64,000 nucleotides of DNA, taken from Sweltsa coloradensis. Lineage: Eukaryota > Arthropoda > Insecta > Plecoptera > Chloroperlidae. The position numbers were made by a program, and so were the translations under genes. The stretch lies in assembly GCA_024449915.1 (NCBI GenBank), contig JAMZAV010005082.1, forward strand, positions 1 to 64,000. The letters are read 5' to 3'. Under the pieces are notes generated by a model, which had not been told where the DNA came from, did not search any database, and saw only the letters and a list, made by a program, of their open reading frames with translations. Below, piece after piece: positions 21,945 to 32,978 of this stretch (positions within the stretch are counted from its first letter, which is position 1; each line of letters begins with the position of its first letter).

Positions 21945-22704
21945 AGGCTCATTCATAACCAACTTAGGCCTCTAACTTAGGAGCTAACTTAGCCTCTAAC
22001 TTTAGGTTGCTGTTCATGATAGATATTTTTAAACCAATCACAACACAGATTTGCAGTGTTTACTTTTATCGCGCCCAATAACATTCAGCATTCAGTAAGT
22101 AGGCCTAGCCTAGCTCTACTTAGGTAGCATTATAGAATTGATTGACTATAGACTGTACAGTTTATTAAACAATAATTGATGGTAAAAATAATAAACGTAT
22201 TTATTTAAGACAACGTGACGTAAGCCTTACATAACCTCACATGGCCTAGCCCTAGCTGGGGGCTAGGCCTAGTACCGCAATAAACGTTAATAATACTGAC
22301 GGTCAGTTGACATTTCTGCCCCAATCGATAGCCAAATGTTTTCTTTTATATTCTTATCTTTTGTATAAAGACGAAGATTTTACATATAGCAGTGGCCTTT
22401 TCATGAATTCGTTCAATAGCTTTTCATCGAACAATAGCTGATGTTCCTTGGGATCCCTTTTTGCTGTTTGTTTACGTTTTCAATCGGATGACCGGAAATT
22501 GTCGGCTCGAGTCTCTCTCTGATTGGTTAAAAGCTTAATGTTAAGTTAGCTGCTAAGTAAAAGCTTGGAGTTTGCAAACTTTTGTTTGCTGATAAGTGTA
22601 AGTTAAAGGCTAAGTTTTGGTCATGAACAGACGTGTTGTTTTCCATAAGACAAACCTTTAAGTTAGCGGCTAAGTTAGCTACTAAGTTAGTTGTGAATGG
22701 CCCT
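21945..22704. mobile_element. Harbinger-type MITE with TTA target duplication
   Basis: It has imperfect TIRs, AGGCTCATTCATAACCAACT at the left and AGGGCCATTCACAACTAACT (inverse) at the right, flanked by TTA at 21942-21944 and 22705-22707. The uninterrupted LINE reads CAACTTTACGCAG at this site, so the 3-bp duplication is direct evidence. Three-bp TWA duplications are typical of PIF/Harbinger elements. At 760 bp with no transposase it is non-autonomous. Sub-terminal CTAACTTAG-type words are repeated in both arms. Confidence 0.85.
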
Positions 22705-22732
22705 TTACGCAGTATGTTATCCATAACAATGG

Positions 22733-23429
22733 TTAAGCGAGCGAAGCGAGCGTTTCCATTTGACTCTGCCGGAAAAATTAGTCACTGGTTTTGTTTTTGT
22801 TTTGTTTTTTTTTGTTTGTATGTCTCGCGATAACGTTCGAACGGAGGCTCGGATCGAGTTGAAATTTTGACCATCCGCAAGCTTCGTTCTCGATTGAATG
22901 CCATTAGTTTTGTGGCAAAATCGTTCAAAAAGTTAAAAAGTTACATTAAAGTTAACCGAAAGTTTTTTTTTTCAAACTAACCGGCGACAAAATCTGAGAT
23001 GGCCAAATCATTTAGAATGTCCGTCCGGTCACGAATATGTTAATTTTATTTTGATCCGATAAGTAGTGTAGATGGAAATTACATTATAACAAAAGTAACG
23101 TTGCCATGGCAACGAAAAGACGCGCCAAGTTTCTAATGCACTGCCACCTAGAAGTAATCAAAATACTTTCGAGGAAGCAGTCTATTATTTGTCAACAAAG
23201 AGTTTAAATAGTTTTCCCACGGAGTCAAGGTCCTCTAGATGGCGGTGGATTTTAAAGTAAAGATTTACACACGGGTTTACCCAAATACCTTGGCAATAAT
23301 AAATAATATTGAAAACATTGCCCTGTGGACAGCGAACGTCGCAAATTTTAAAATTTAAAAAAATGTGCAATGTAGGTCTAGCTATGGCACGTGCTCGCTT
23401 ATCAACGCGTCCAACTGAGTTTTTCCTAG
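22733..23429 (+). mobile_element. Helitron-like element, family G
   Basis: It starts TTAAGCGAGCGAAGCGAGCG and ends GAGTTTTTCCTAG, followed by T. The inverse tip GCTCGCTTA lies just before the 3' end. Copies 1 and 3 of the LINE read AACGGTAAATAATG across this site, so the insertion is clean, between G and T, with no target duplication. The 3' hairpin is weaker than in families A and B. No coding content. Confidence 0.85.
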
Positions 23430-23697
23430 TAAATAATGTAGGTGACATCACACTACCTTGCCGTAGCCCACTGTTTATTTCAAACCAAGTAGTTCTACCA
23501 AATGGTGTTTGAACACAGCTCTTTGTTGTGACATAAGTGCTTTGAATTCTTGTTATTAGACATTGTTCTACTTCTGCATCTTTTAAGCATTCCCAAGCTT
23601 TAGCTCTTGGGACACTGTCATATGCTTTTTCTACATCCAAGAAGACCATGAACATATTTTCTTCTCCCTTTTCCCACTTTTTTCCATTATTTGTCTG

Positions 23698-24682
23698 GGA
23701 CCCAAGTTTTGAAATAAGCGTTTTGATCAAAACGTCACTTTCATAACGTCACTTGATAACGTCGATTTTTTGTGGTTTGACAAAATGCTAGTTTTGAATC
23801 TTTCTACTGAAGTTGTGAGATAAACTTGCTTTGCTGTTCTTCCCGTCAGCTGTCTCTCCCGCTAGCCGAACATTGCCGAATTCTGGACCAATCAAATACG
23901 AGTATTCTATGCCCGTACAACCAAAGAACTCAGACAAAGATAGGCCTACTGTACATATTACATGTTTATCCAATGTCTTTGCATTTCCTTGTTTGTTTAC
24001 GTTCTCCCAGCGTAGTGCCGAACATAACCTATAAAATACAATCAACGTGCATTTGAAAAGCAAGAAAATCTTATTTCATCAATACACGATTTGAATAGGC
24101 AAGACTCAACGTTTCATAAAATAAAATTAACAAAGATGCGTCTTGGAAATAACTCGCATGAATGCTAAAAGGTAAATAAAACGCGAGGTGTCGTGAATGT
24201 AGACAAGAGCTAGGGGCCAAGGCCTTTCCAAGGCGGCCCTATGTCCAAAGGTGCTAGGCCTAGCCTATTAATAGGCTTTCGCCTAGGTAGCCCTAATTTT
24301 ATGTAGGGCCTAGGCCTTACCCTAGTGTGGGGCCATGAAATCAAGATTAATTAGTTTATTCACAAATTGAAAATGCCAAATACATCGTAATAGCCTAGCG
24401 CCAAATACCAAGTCCCAAGTGTTCGAATTTAACCACAGCCTTGTATAAACATGCTTAGGACGAACGAGTATATTATATTGAGAGGGCGTAACGTCAAAAA
24501 GCATCATCCCACGCATGTCCCACAAGCTATTTTTCCGTGGGTAGAAAAAGACGTTGTGGGACGTCAAAAAATAGACGTTTTGATTTCAAAACTAGCTTTT
24601 TGAGGAAATCGACGTTATCAGACCACGTGACCACTCAAAACGTCGAAAAATTATCGACGTTTTGATTCAAAAACTTGGGGCC
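23698..24682. mobile_element. TIR DNA element with CTG target duplication
   Basis: The 985-bp insertion is flanked by CTG (23695-23697 and 24683-24685); the intact LINE reads TTTGTCTGAGCGC. The TIRs start GGACCCAAGTTTTGAA and GGCCCCAAGTTTTTGAA. Both arms hold further inverted ACGTTTTGAT and TAACGTCGA words, so the ends can fold into a complex structure. The internal ~600 bp has no recognisable transposase. A 3-bp CWG-type duplication is unusual; I recall it from relatives of PIF/Harbinger but cannot confirm this here. Confidence 0.85.
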
Positions 24683-26235
24683 CTGAGCGCAAATATGAGA
24701 TCAATGGTTGAGCGGCCAGCTCTAAACCCATATTGTTCCTCTCTCAAACTTGGCTCTACTTGTTGTCGTAGTCTTCGATCTAGTATTTTCTCGTATATCT
24801 TTGCACACTGGCTCATCAGCGTTATCCCTCTATAATTTTTACACTTCTTCCTGTCCCCTTTCTTAAATGTTGGTACTATAATTCCTTTCCCCCAGTCATC
24901 TGGTACCTTCTTTTCTTTCCATGCTGCACTGGTCACTCTCCACATCCAATCTATGCCTGCATCCCCTGCAGCCTTGATCATCTCTACAACTATTTCATCC
25001 TCTCCCGAAGCTTTACCATTTTTCATGGCTTTTACTGCTTCAACTACTTCCCGTCTTGATATTTCATTTCCTATTATTTCTTCTATTTCTTCCTCATTGG
25101 TGTTCTGAAAGACTTCTATTGTTTGGTCCCCTTCCTGAGTTTGGTTATGGTTAGTATCAGGTAACCTAGGCATATTAAGTAGGTTTTTGAAATATTTCTT
25201 CCACATGTTTTTCACTTTTTTTGGGGTCAGATATAATAGATTCATTGTTGTCGGTCAGGTATCTTGTGATTTCTTCTGTTTTTCTTTTGCTTCTCATTAT
25301 CCATACAACAATTTCTTATTTGTATCAAAGTCCTTCTCTAATTTGTCTGTAAATATCTCCATTGTATTTTTCTTCTCTGCCATTACTATTTTTTTAGCTT
25401 CATATTTATACTTTTTGTACTTTTCTTTTCATTTTCTTTAGTCCTGTTTTTTATCCTTTTCCTTTCGGGCTACATTTTTGCGTTTAACAGCTGTCTTCAC
25501 TCTCCATTCCACCACACAGTTTCTTTCCTTTATTATGCCACCTGCCTTACCACATATTTCTTCAGCACTACTAATAAATACTGACTTAAGTAATTTCCAC
25601 TCCTCATCTACTGATAACAAAATCATGTGTTGGATACTTTTCCTCTATCTGTCTTCTAAAGGTCAGCCATGTCAGTCTCCGCCTGTAGTTTCCACGTCTT
25701 GATTTTTGGAATCTTCCTCCTGGGATATAATCCCTGATTTTGGTATTTATTGTTCACTCTTATAAGGCTTACAAGTAGTCTGTGGTCTCCATCTAGAGAC
25801 ACGCTGGGAATTACTTTTACATCAGTGATATCTTTGGCCATGTTGCTACTTATAATAATATAATCGATAACTGACTCGGATGAGCCATCCCATGCGTACC
25901 GAGTTATTTGTTGATCCTTTTTCTTCATGAACCAGCTATTTCCGATTCAAAGTCCATTCCTGGCACACAAATCAAGTAGATTTTCTCCTTCCTTGTTCCT
26001 TGGCCATACCCATGGACCCCTAGTACCTCTTCATATCCCGTTCTCTCTCTCTCCCTACTTTGGCATTAAGATCTCCCATGTTTATTACGTTTCTCTCTGT
26101 GATTGCTCCTTCCAATTGTTCAAGCCATGCCTCCTTTTCCGCCATCGCTAACCCAACTTGCGGTGCATGATCTCTAAAGCTACTTTATTTATAAATATTT
26201 TAATTTTCATAATTCTGTAACTCTTATTGTCTACA

Positions 26236-26280
26236 TTTACTTTACATTTACATTTACATTTACATTTACATTTACATTTA
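26236..26280. repeat. (ATTTAC)n hexamer array
   Basis: About seven units of the hexamer lie between the truncated 5' end of LINE copy 2 and the (ATT)n tail of copy 3. Confidence 0.9.
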
Positions 26281-26399
26281 ATAATAATAATAATCAAACA
26301 CCCGGTTCCAACATAAGTCAGGTCGGGGGGTGACGTATCACCAATTTCTTCTCGGGCTGTGGACTTTCAGTGTTTGCTAGCCAGGCTCACACCTCCTCA

Positions 26400-29300
26400 T
26401 CTACTTCGATGTTCTTCTATGACAGGCATTTTCTACCAGTTCTCTCCATTTCTTTCTATCCTCCCAGAGTCTTCTTTCATTAATTCTTTCCCATGATTTT
26501 CCTCTTTCTTCAATGTTCCATTTTATTTGGTCCCTCCATCTATCATCTTGGGCGTCCAACTCTTCTTACTCCCCCCCATGTGTGTTCAAATTCTCTTCTT
26601 GGTATTCTATCTTGTTTCATTCTTCGTACGTGCCCATACCAGCGAAGTCGTTCTTTTTCTATTTTATTTCGTAAACTTTCCACTCCTAGTTTGTTTCTTA
26701 TTGTTTTGCTCCGTACCTTGTTGGATGAGCGTAGCGGGGGAGCGTAGCGAGCGAAGCGAAGATTCCATTTCACTACACTGGAGAAAAAAATCCGGAATGT
26801 TTTTTTTTTTTTCTTTTTTTTTTTCTTTTTTTTTTCTTTTTGTATTTTTGTCTGTTTGTCCACACGATTCCGGCTAAACCGATACTCCGATTGCGATGAA
26901 ATTTTATGGAGGCCTTCGAAATCTCTGAACTTAGAACTGCCCGATGAAATTTCATGGCGGCAATCGAAATCTCTGAATTTTTTTCTCATGAAAATCACAA
27001 TTTTACGAATTTTTTCAATTTTTAAAAAATTTCTTCGACTTATAACTCCTACATGCTTTATCCGATTTTAATGATTTTTGCAACAGAACTTTTATTTTAT
27101 GAATTAAGATATTTTTGTGAAATTTGAGCGCAATTGAAAAAATATTTATCATAAAAATCGAAATTTTACAGGTTTTTCTTTTTTAAAACAATTCTTTGAC
27201 TTATAAACACCTACATGCTTTATCCGATTGTAATGATTTTTCGCAAGAACCTTTATTTTATGAATTAATATATTAGTGTAATTTTGAGCGCAATCGAGAA
27301 ATTATTTCTTATAAAAATCGCAATTTTACGTTTTTTTTTTAACAATTACGATTAATTAAAAAAAAAATTAAAAAATTAAGTTAATTTTAATTTAATTTAA
27401 TTTAATTTAATTTTTTTTTAACTTAGTAATGATTTTGCCACAGAACAACAGAAAATTTACATAACACATGGCAGCTCAATGCACCAATTACGCTCATCCA
27501 ACAACGCGGCGTGGACTTAAGCGTTTTCCTAGTCTATTTTTGTTAAGGCTACAGAACTTCTTAGAAATTTCATCTCTGCTGCTTGTAATCTGCTGTCTTC
27601 TTTCCTCCTATTGTCCATGTCACGGATGCATATGATATTATTGGGTGAGGAAATACATTTTGTACAATAACATCTTGCACCTGGATGATATTTCTTCTTT
27701 CCATAATAGTTTACGTACACTTTGGTAAATTTGTCTGCTAATATAATTCTCCTTGATATTTCAGCATCTATTTTTGCGTCCTTTGTTAGTATACTTCCGA
27801 GGTATTTAAATGCTTCTGCAATGGCCAACTCTTCACCCCGTAGTATTATCTTCTTTTGATTTTGTTTACTTTTCTTCGTTACTATTAATGTTTCCTCTTT
27901 TCAATGCTTATTTCATGTTAAACTTCAGTGTTTCCTCATTCCATCTATCTAACGCTCTTCTGTACTTCTTCAATGGTATCTCCCCATCTCAACTATATCA
28001 TCTGCAAATATCATAGTTTTAGACGTTTCACTTTCTCTGGGTTCAACTTTACGCAGTATGTTATCCATAACAACGGTAAATAATGTAGGTGACATCACCT
28101 ACCTTGCCGTAGCCCACCGTTTATTTGCAACCAAGTAGTTCTACCAATGGTGTTTGAACACAGCTCTTTTTGTGACATATGTGCTTTTAAAATTCTTTTT
28201 TATTAGACTCTGTTCTACTTCTGCTCTTTTAAGCATTCCAAGCTTTTGCTCTTGGGGACACTGTCATATGCTTTTTCACACCCAAAGAATACCATGAACA
28301 TTTCTTCTCCTTTTCCACGTTTTTTTCCATATTTGTCTGAGCGCAAATTGAGATCTATGGTTAGCGGCCAGCTCTAAACCATATTGTTCCTCTCTCAAAC
28401 TTGGCTCTACTTGTTGTCGTAGTCTTCGATTGTATTTCTCTATATCTTTGCACATGGCTCATCAGCGTTATTCCTCTATAATTTTTACACTTCTTCCTGT
28501 CCCCTTTCTTAAATGTTGGCACTTATTCCTTTCCCCCAGTCATCTTGGTACCTTCTTTTTTTCCAGTCACGGGTCACTCTCCACATCCAACTTCCGATCC
28601 CCTGCAGCCTTGATCATCTCCACAACTTTTCATCCTCTCTCCCGAAGCTTTACCATTTTTCATGGCTTTTACTGCTTCAACTACTTCCCGTCTTGATATT
28701 TCATTTCTATTATTTCTTCTATTTCTTCCTCATTGGTGTTCTGAAAGATTTCTATTGTTAGGTCCCCTTCCTGAGTTTGGTTATGGTTAGTATCAGGTAA
28801 CCTAGGCATATTAAGTAGGTTTTTGAAATATTTCTCCCACATGTTTTTCACTTCTTCTGGGTCAGTAATAAGAGATTCATTGTTGTTGGTCAGGTATCTT
28901 GTGATTTCTTCTGTTTTTTCTTTTGCTTCTCATTAGTCCATACAACAATTTCTATTTGTATCAAAGTCCTTCTCTAATTTGTCTGCAAATATTTCCATTG
29001 TATTTTTCTTTTCTTCCATTACTATTTTTTTAGCTTACATATTTATACTTTTGTACATTTCTTCATTTTCTTTAGTCCTGTTTTTATCCTTTTCTTTTCA
29101 GGCTACATTTTTGCGTTTAACAGCTGTCTTCACTCTTCCATTTCACCACACAGTTTTCTTTTCCTTTCTTATACCACCTGCCCTTCCGCATATTTCTTCA
29201 GCACTACTAACTAAACTCGACTTAAGTAATTTCCACTCCTCATCTACTGATAAACAATCATGTGTTGGATACTTTTCCTCTATCTGTCTTCTAAAGGACA

Positions 29301-29540
29301 GCATGTCAGTCTCCTCCTGTAGTTTCCATGTCTTGATTTTTGGAATCTTCCTCCTGGGATATAGTCCATGATTTTGGTCTTATTGTTCACTACTTATAAG
29401 GCTTACAAGTAATCTGTGGTCTCCATCTAGAGACACGCTGGGAATTACTTTTACATCAGTGATATCTTTGGCCATGTTGCTACTTATAATAATATAATCA
29501 ATAACTGACTCAGATGAGCCATCCCAGGCGTACCGAGTTT
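26400..29540 (-). pseudogene. LINE endonuclease/reverse transcriptase, copy 3
   Basis: Fragments of the same protein as in copies 1 and 2 are seen. The C-terminal ERLRWYGHVRRMKQDRIPRR lies left of the Helitron insertion. IAEAFKYLGSILTKDAKIDA and SVALTKID lie right of it (27828-27535). Higher up are frame-broken RT palm, fingers and linker sequences and the endonuclease SVIDYI region near 29500. Indels are far denser than in copy 1, mostly single bases. This could be true decay or poor base calling in a multi-copy region. Confidence 0.8.
26721..27532 (+). mobile_element. Helitron-like element, family A (inserted in LINE copy 3)
   Basis: It starts TTGGATGAGCGTAGCGGGGG and ends TTAAGCGTTTTCCTAG, followed by T. 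The inverse tip CGCTCATCCAA lies at 27491-27501 and hairpin AACGC ... GCGTT follows. LINE copies 1 and 2 read CGTACCTTGTCTATTTTTG here. The element therefore sits between G and T with no duplication of the target. The body is made of repeated TTGAGCGCAATCG and TTCGACTTATAAC words and has no ORF. Confidence 0.88.
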
Positions 29541-29555
29541 ATTTGTTGATCTTTT

Positions 29556-31017
29556 TTCTTCATTTTCATTTTCATTTAATATCCATGGAAATTATTTTTA
29601 CATAAGCATTGTGGCTTGGCGGTTGGCCATGTACAAATAAAACAATTTGAGGTGAGGGTTGATTCAATGATCACATCCACACAAGGACTAGTCAATGGTA
29701 CTAGATTACCAAGCAAAATATCATCCAAAATGCACAACTATTTTCTGTATTGATAGCCACAGTAATAATTATCTATTGAAATACTCATCTTAAATGAGAT
29801 GACCCATTGTTTTGCTAATCTTCTTGCACTTTTTTAAAACCTCCACTTTTCACCAAGCTAGTTCTCATTTAAGCGGTATTTATTAAATAATATGCAAGCA
29901 TCCACGGAAATGACTAAAACACAGGGACCAGCTCATTTGGGGGAGGGGGCAAATAGCATAATTTTAATCCATTTTAATAACATTAGTATTATGTTACAAG
30001 TACTTTATTACACTACAGTTTAAAGAAAAAAGAACCTATTTTTATGAAGTTGAAAGGTGAACAACCCCTTTCAGAAAATGATTAGTAGGGACAAGCCACG
30101 GAAATGACATTTCACCCATAATAGGGAACCTAAGTTTTTGAAGGCGGGAAGGAAATTGGTTCTCTGGTCTCAGCGCCCATAAGAATTAGCATGGTACGAA
30201 AATGTAACTCGCCGTATCTTTTGACTCGCTCAAAAGAAATTTAAACCAATAACATCACAAGATGCATAATTTTGTGAAGAAGATGACGGCATTCTACTTT
30301 GCTCGATGACGCTTCCTAAATTCAACTATTATGAGTTTAATGGACCCATGTTTGCGCGCTGTCGCAAATGTACTCTGACTGAGTGGCAACCTAAGCGAGA
30401 TGCAGCCACGTTGTGTGCAGCTGTGGCATCCTCGCATACCACGCGCCTGTCCATGGTTGCTAAATGTACTTCGCATTCAAGATTTTGTTGGCACATTAAA
30501 GGATATTATATTAGTAATGTATAATCTAGGACAACCCAGTGACCTCACAGTAGCCACAAAGCAAGTCGGATACCAAATGTTATGCTGATGCCACGGACAC
30601 AATGTTTTTTCGTGCTTTTTCATAAGCAGTTTGGAAGGTTTGGCAACAGTGTAAATGTAGAGTTCACTTCAACTCAAAACAAATGTCATAAATATTTGTG
30701 ATAGAGCAGAGTTATGTATATCCACGCAAAGAGGAAAGATTATAGTTTCTTACAGTATGAATATAATTCCGGTCCGTGGTCGGGTTCTCGCGCTATCGCT
30801 TACGAAACATTTAGCACGGGTTATCGCCTATACCACGCTGACCGGAGCCCCACAGGCATTCGAGTTGACTATAGGGTAAAAAAATGCAGTGTTCTTATAG
30901 AGCATTAAAAGTTGTACTATATAACAATAATGTATATAATAGAAGTTAAACAAGTGGAGTAATTATCCGGGGCCACGAAAAATCCACCTATCAAAGAATG
31001 ACCCATAAGCCAAAATG
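29556..31017. other. Intronic sequence, no gene recognised
   Basis: 1.4 kb without clear repeats. Short plus-strand ORFs at 30306 and 30714 have no recognisable domain and lack splice-like borders. Nothing here fits the nardilysin gene. Confidence 0.5.
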
Positions 31018-31165
31018 GAGGAGAAGAAGAAGAAGAAGAAGAAGAAGAAGAAGAAGAAGAAGAAGAAGAAGAAGAAGAAGAAGAAGAAGAAGAAGAAGAA
31101 GAAGAAGAAGAAGAAGAAAAAGAAAAAGAAAAAGAAAAAGAAAGAAGAAGAAAGAAAACTTCTTC
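31018..31165. repeat. (GAA)n / (TTC)n triplet array
   Basis: About 30 GAA triplets in nearly pure form, then GAAAAA-like variants. On the gene's sense strand it is a (TTC)n tract starting ~25 bp after the donor of nardilysin exon b. The poly-Arg, poly-Lys and poly-Ser ORFs across it are artefacts. Confidence 0.95.
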
Positions 31166-31189
31166 CCTACCACCACGTACAAGACTCAC

Positions 31190-31435
31190 CCTTATGTACG
31201 TGTCGAAAGCGTTGTCCCCCGGATACGTGTGGCTCCCCATGAAGATGAGATGCTCTAACAAAGTGGGCGAGGCCGGCCACGTCACCGTCGTTGAAACTGC
31301 CCACCCCTACGCTCAGACCGACGAAGGCCAGGGGAGGTCCCGAGGCACTCTCCGGTTCGAAGGTCACCACGTCGCCCCTCTCACCGGTAGGATGTTCAGT
31401 TCTGCGCTCACAAATACGTGATTTATTGGTCATAT
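31190..31435 (-). CDS. NRDC: Nardilysin-like M16 metallopeptidase, exon b (zinc motif)
   Basis: The likely acceptor is TCTAAG (31436 side) and the donor ATAAGG|GTGAGT (31189 side). The sense reading has GDVVTFEP, PLAFVGLSVGVGSFNDGD, VAGLAH, then LEHLIFMGSHTYPGDNAF and DTYIR. In the family this is the N-terminal beta-strand followed by the inverted zinc helix HxxEH, with FMGS-x-x-YP-x-x-N-x-F after it. One extra T in a sense-strand T3 run (+ strand near 31263) shifts the frame inside the HxxEH motif. Without it the exon is 245 bp and its phases (2 nt in, 0 out) match exons a and c. The acceptor choice is the least certain point. Confidence 0.87.
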
Positions 31436-31439
31436 CTTA

Positions 31440-32060
31440 GACTTAAGACTATCTCAATCGTAAGAGCCCTAAAGGTGGATTCATGACATTGCGTTGCATT
31501 GCGATGCGATGCGTTGCGATTGTTTTGGACCAATAAGCGCCAGCTGAATGCGAAATCGCAACGCAACGCAAAATTTGGACAACTTCCAACGCACTCAAGT
31601 CAAGGATTCCTAATTCATATTTTGACATGATTATCTAATCACAGTGAATGTCCCCTCTTGACATAAACACAAGCAGGTTATAAACTATCTCAACTTATAA
31701 TAACAGTATGGGTAAAGGAAAACCTATATCCACATTAGAGACCCGTGCGTATCTATTTATGATAAATTTGACAATTAAAAACCCATTCCTCCTCGGTTGG
31801 GAACAATTGGCAATATTATAATGGTATAACATATCACAATTTTGGACCCTCCAGTGTTCACAAGATCTTTGACTAGAAGGGCGCGCCAAAGGGGCTAAAA
31901 TACATATTTTTAGCAGGTCTGTATCCAGCTGGAATTGATTCCAAAAAAGTTAGCTCCATTCTTAAAGCAACCATTTTTTTTTGCAGTTACGAACAAAATT
32001 AATATCGCGAGTTGTGCACGGAGTAACATGTATGTACGAAGTGTATTCTGTCCATAGTAT
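31440..32060. other. Intronic sequence
   Basis: No gene. A notable short stretch at 31480-31575 has GCGTTGCATTGCGATGCGAT at the left and its approximate inverse GCAACGCAACGC at the right, a small imperfect hairpin of GCGATGCG-type repeats. Confidence 0.5.
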
Positions 32061-32063
32061 CTA

Positions 32064-32568
32064 CTAGGAAAACGCAAAAGTCCCGTCGCGTTGTTGAGCG
32101 AGCACCGGTACGTGCAACACGACCCGAGTACGACATTCCCATAATGTTACATACCAACATAGGCATACCTTCAAAATACTTGAAGACAAAAACTTTCAAT
32201 GTTGAATCTTCACTGCCTCCTTGATATTTTAACATCATTTTTCGAATTATGATTACCAATAAGTCTTAAGGTCTTGACCGATTTAGCTGAAAATTTGTAA
32301 TAAAGGAGAGAATGTTGTACTTATTGACCCTGAAAAGTTTCATAACGATCGGAACATTTTTTTATTTTTTTTATTTTTTTATTTTTATAACCAACGATTG
32401 GATTTTGTTCAAAAACTATACAGCAACCCGCCTAGGTGGTATGTACATGTGTGCAAAATTTCAGGTCGATCAGAGAAACGGTGCGACCTGTACCAAAGCA
32501 GTAACAGAAAAAAAAACAGACATTCGAGCCATAAGAGTCAAGTGGAGACGCTCGCTACGCTCGCTCAA
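32064..32568 (-). mobile_element. Helitron-like element, family B, complete
   Basis: Minus strand. The 5' tip TTGAGCGAGCGTAGCGAGCG is at 32568. The 3' end near 32064 has inverse tip GCTCGCTCAA, hairpin AACGC-gacgggactttt-GCGTT, then TTCCTAG and T. The body contains GTACTCGGGTCGTGTTGCAC and GACCTGAAATTTTGCACAC. It is 505 bp with no ORF. It lies in the intron between nardilysin exons a and b. Confidence 0.85.
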
Positions 32569-32978
32569 TGATTCTGTCTACGGTCATACATACACCCATA
32601 GATACTAATATAACCCCCCGCATACACCCATCGCTTCGTATTTGTATGTTTAAAATTGAAACACTTTTATCGTGATTGCTAGCATTGCACTTCTATCAAA
32701 AATTTGTGAAGTAAATGCGATGTATTTCGTATATTATATAGAGTTTGCATATTATTAACAGATTTTGATTGAAAATTAGATTAAAATCGTAATGGATGCA
32801 GTTGAACCTGCTTAATTTACGACAACAACAACGTATAAAATATTATTGATTTCACATTAATTGTAAAGTACCTACCTCACAGAGTACATCTCAGTACATC
32901 AACTTACGTTTAAATTAAAACGGATTGGCAAATAAAAAAGAGTTTAATACTTAAGTGTATTTGATAAAATGCACTTAC

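Larger units (their letters stand above)
20983..26178 (-). mobile_element. RTE-like LINE, copy 2 (longest, triply interrupted)
   Basis: The 3' end with its (ATT)n tail is at 20983. The copy continues to the endonuclease region near 26178, where it is 5'-truncated. Three later insertions are nested within it: 21945-22704, 22733-23429 and 23698-24682. Removing them leaves ~2.75 kb of LINE. The 3' UTR and RT are >90% similar to copies 1 and 3, whose uninterrupted sequence shows each empty site. Confidence 0.88.
21061..26178 (-). pseudogene. LINE endonuclease/reverse transcriptase, copy 2
   Basis: Reading from high to low coordinates: an APE-type endonuclease part (26178-25656) has HAPQVG, NMGDLNAKVGRERE (near 26080-26060) and later SVIDYIIIS and SLDGDHRLLVSLIRV, with a frame change near 25930. 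A linker follows (25655-25246). The RT fingers and palm (25245-24686) have MKNGKASGEDEIV and KNYRGITLMS, ending at QYGFRAGRSTIDLIFAL. The palm resumes after the CTG element (23690-23430; FLDVEKAYDSVPR, GLRQGSVMSPTLF), then SETSKTMIFADDIVRWGD (near 21900, box intact here), and the C-terminal WYGHVRRMKQDRIPR tail. It is inactive because of three insertions and frame changes. Confidence 0.85.
26280..29555 (-). mobile_element. RTE-like LINE, copy 3 (5'-truncated)
   Basis: It shares the 3' end and (ATT)n tail (26280 onward) with copies 1 and 2 and is in the same orientation. It reaches the endonuclease region (CGATAACTGACTCAGATGAG-type sequence near 29500) and stops at 29555 in a CATTTTCATTTTCATTT run. 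A family A Helitron-like element interrupts it at 26721-27532. Many one-base indels in 28080-28720 break every frame. Confidence 0.85.

Noticed and set aside
30714..30908. 64-aa ORF near 30.8 kb as a missed exon of the host gene
   Set aside because: It is on the opposite strand to the gene and has no M16 motif.
30998..31258. Long Arg-, Lys-, Ser- or Leu-rich ORFs across 31.0-31.25 kb
   Set aside because: They are translations of the GAA/TTC microsatellite in different frames, not proteins.
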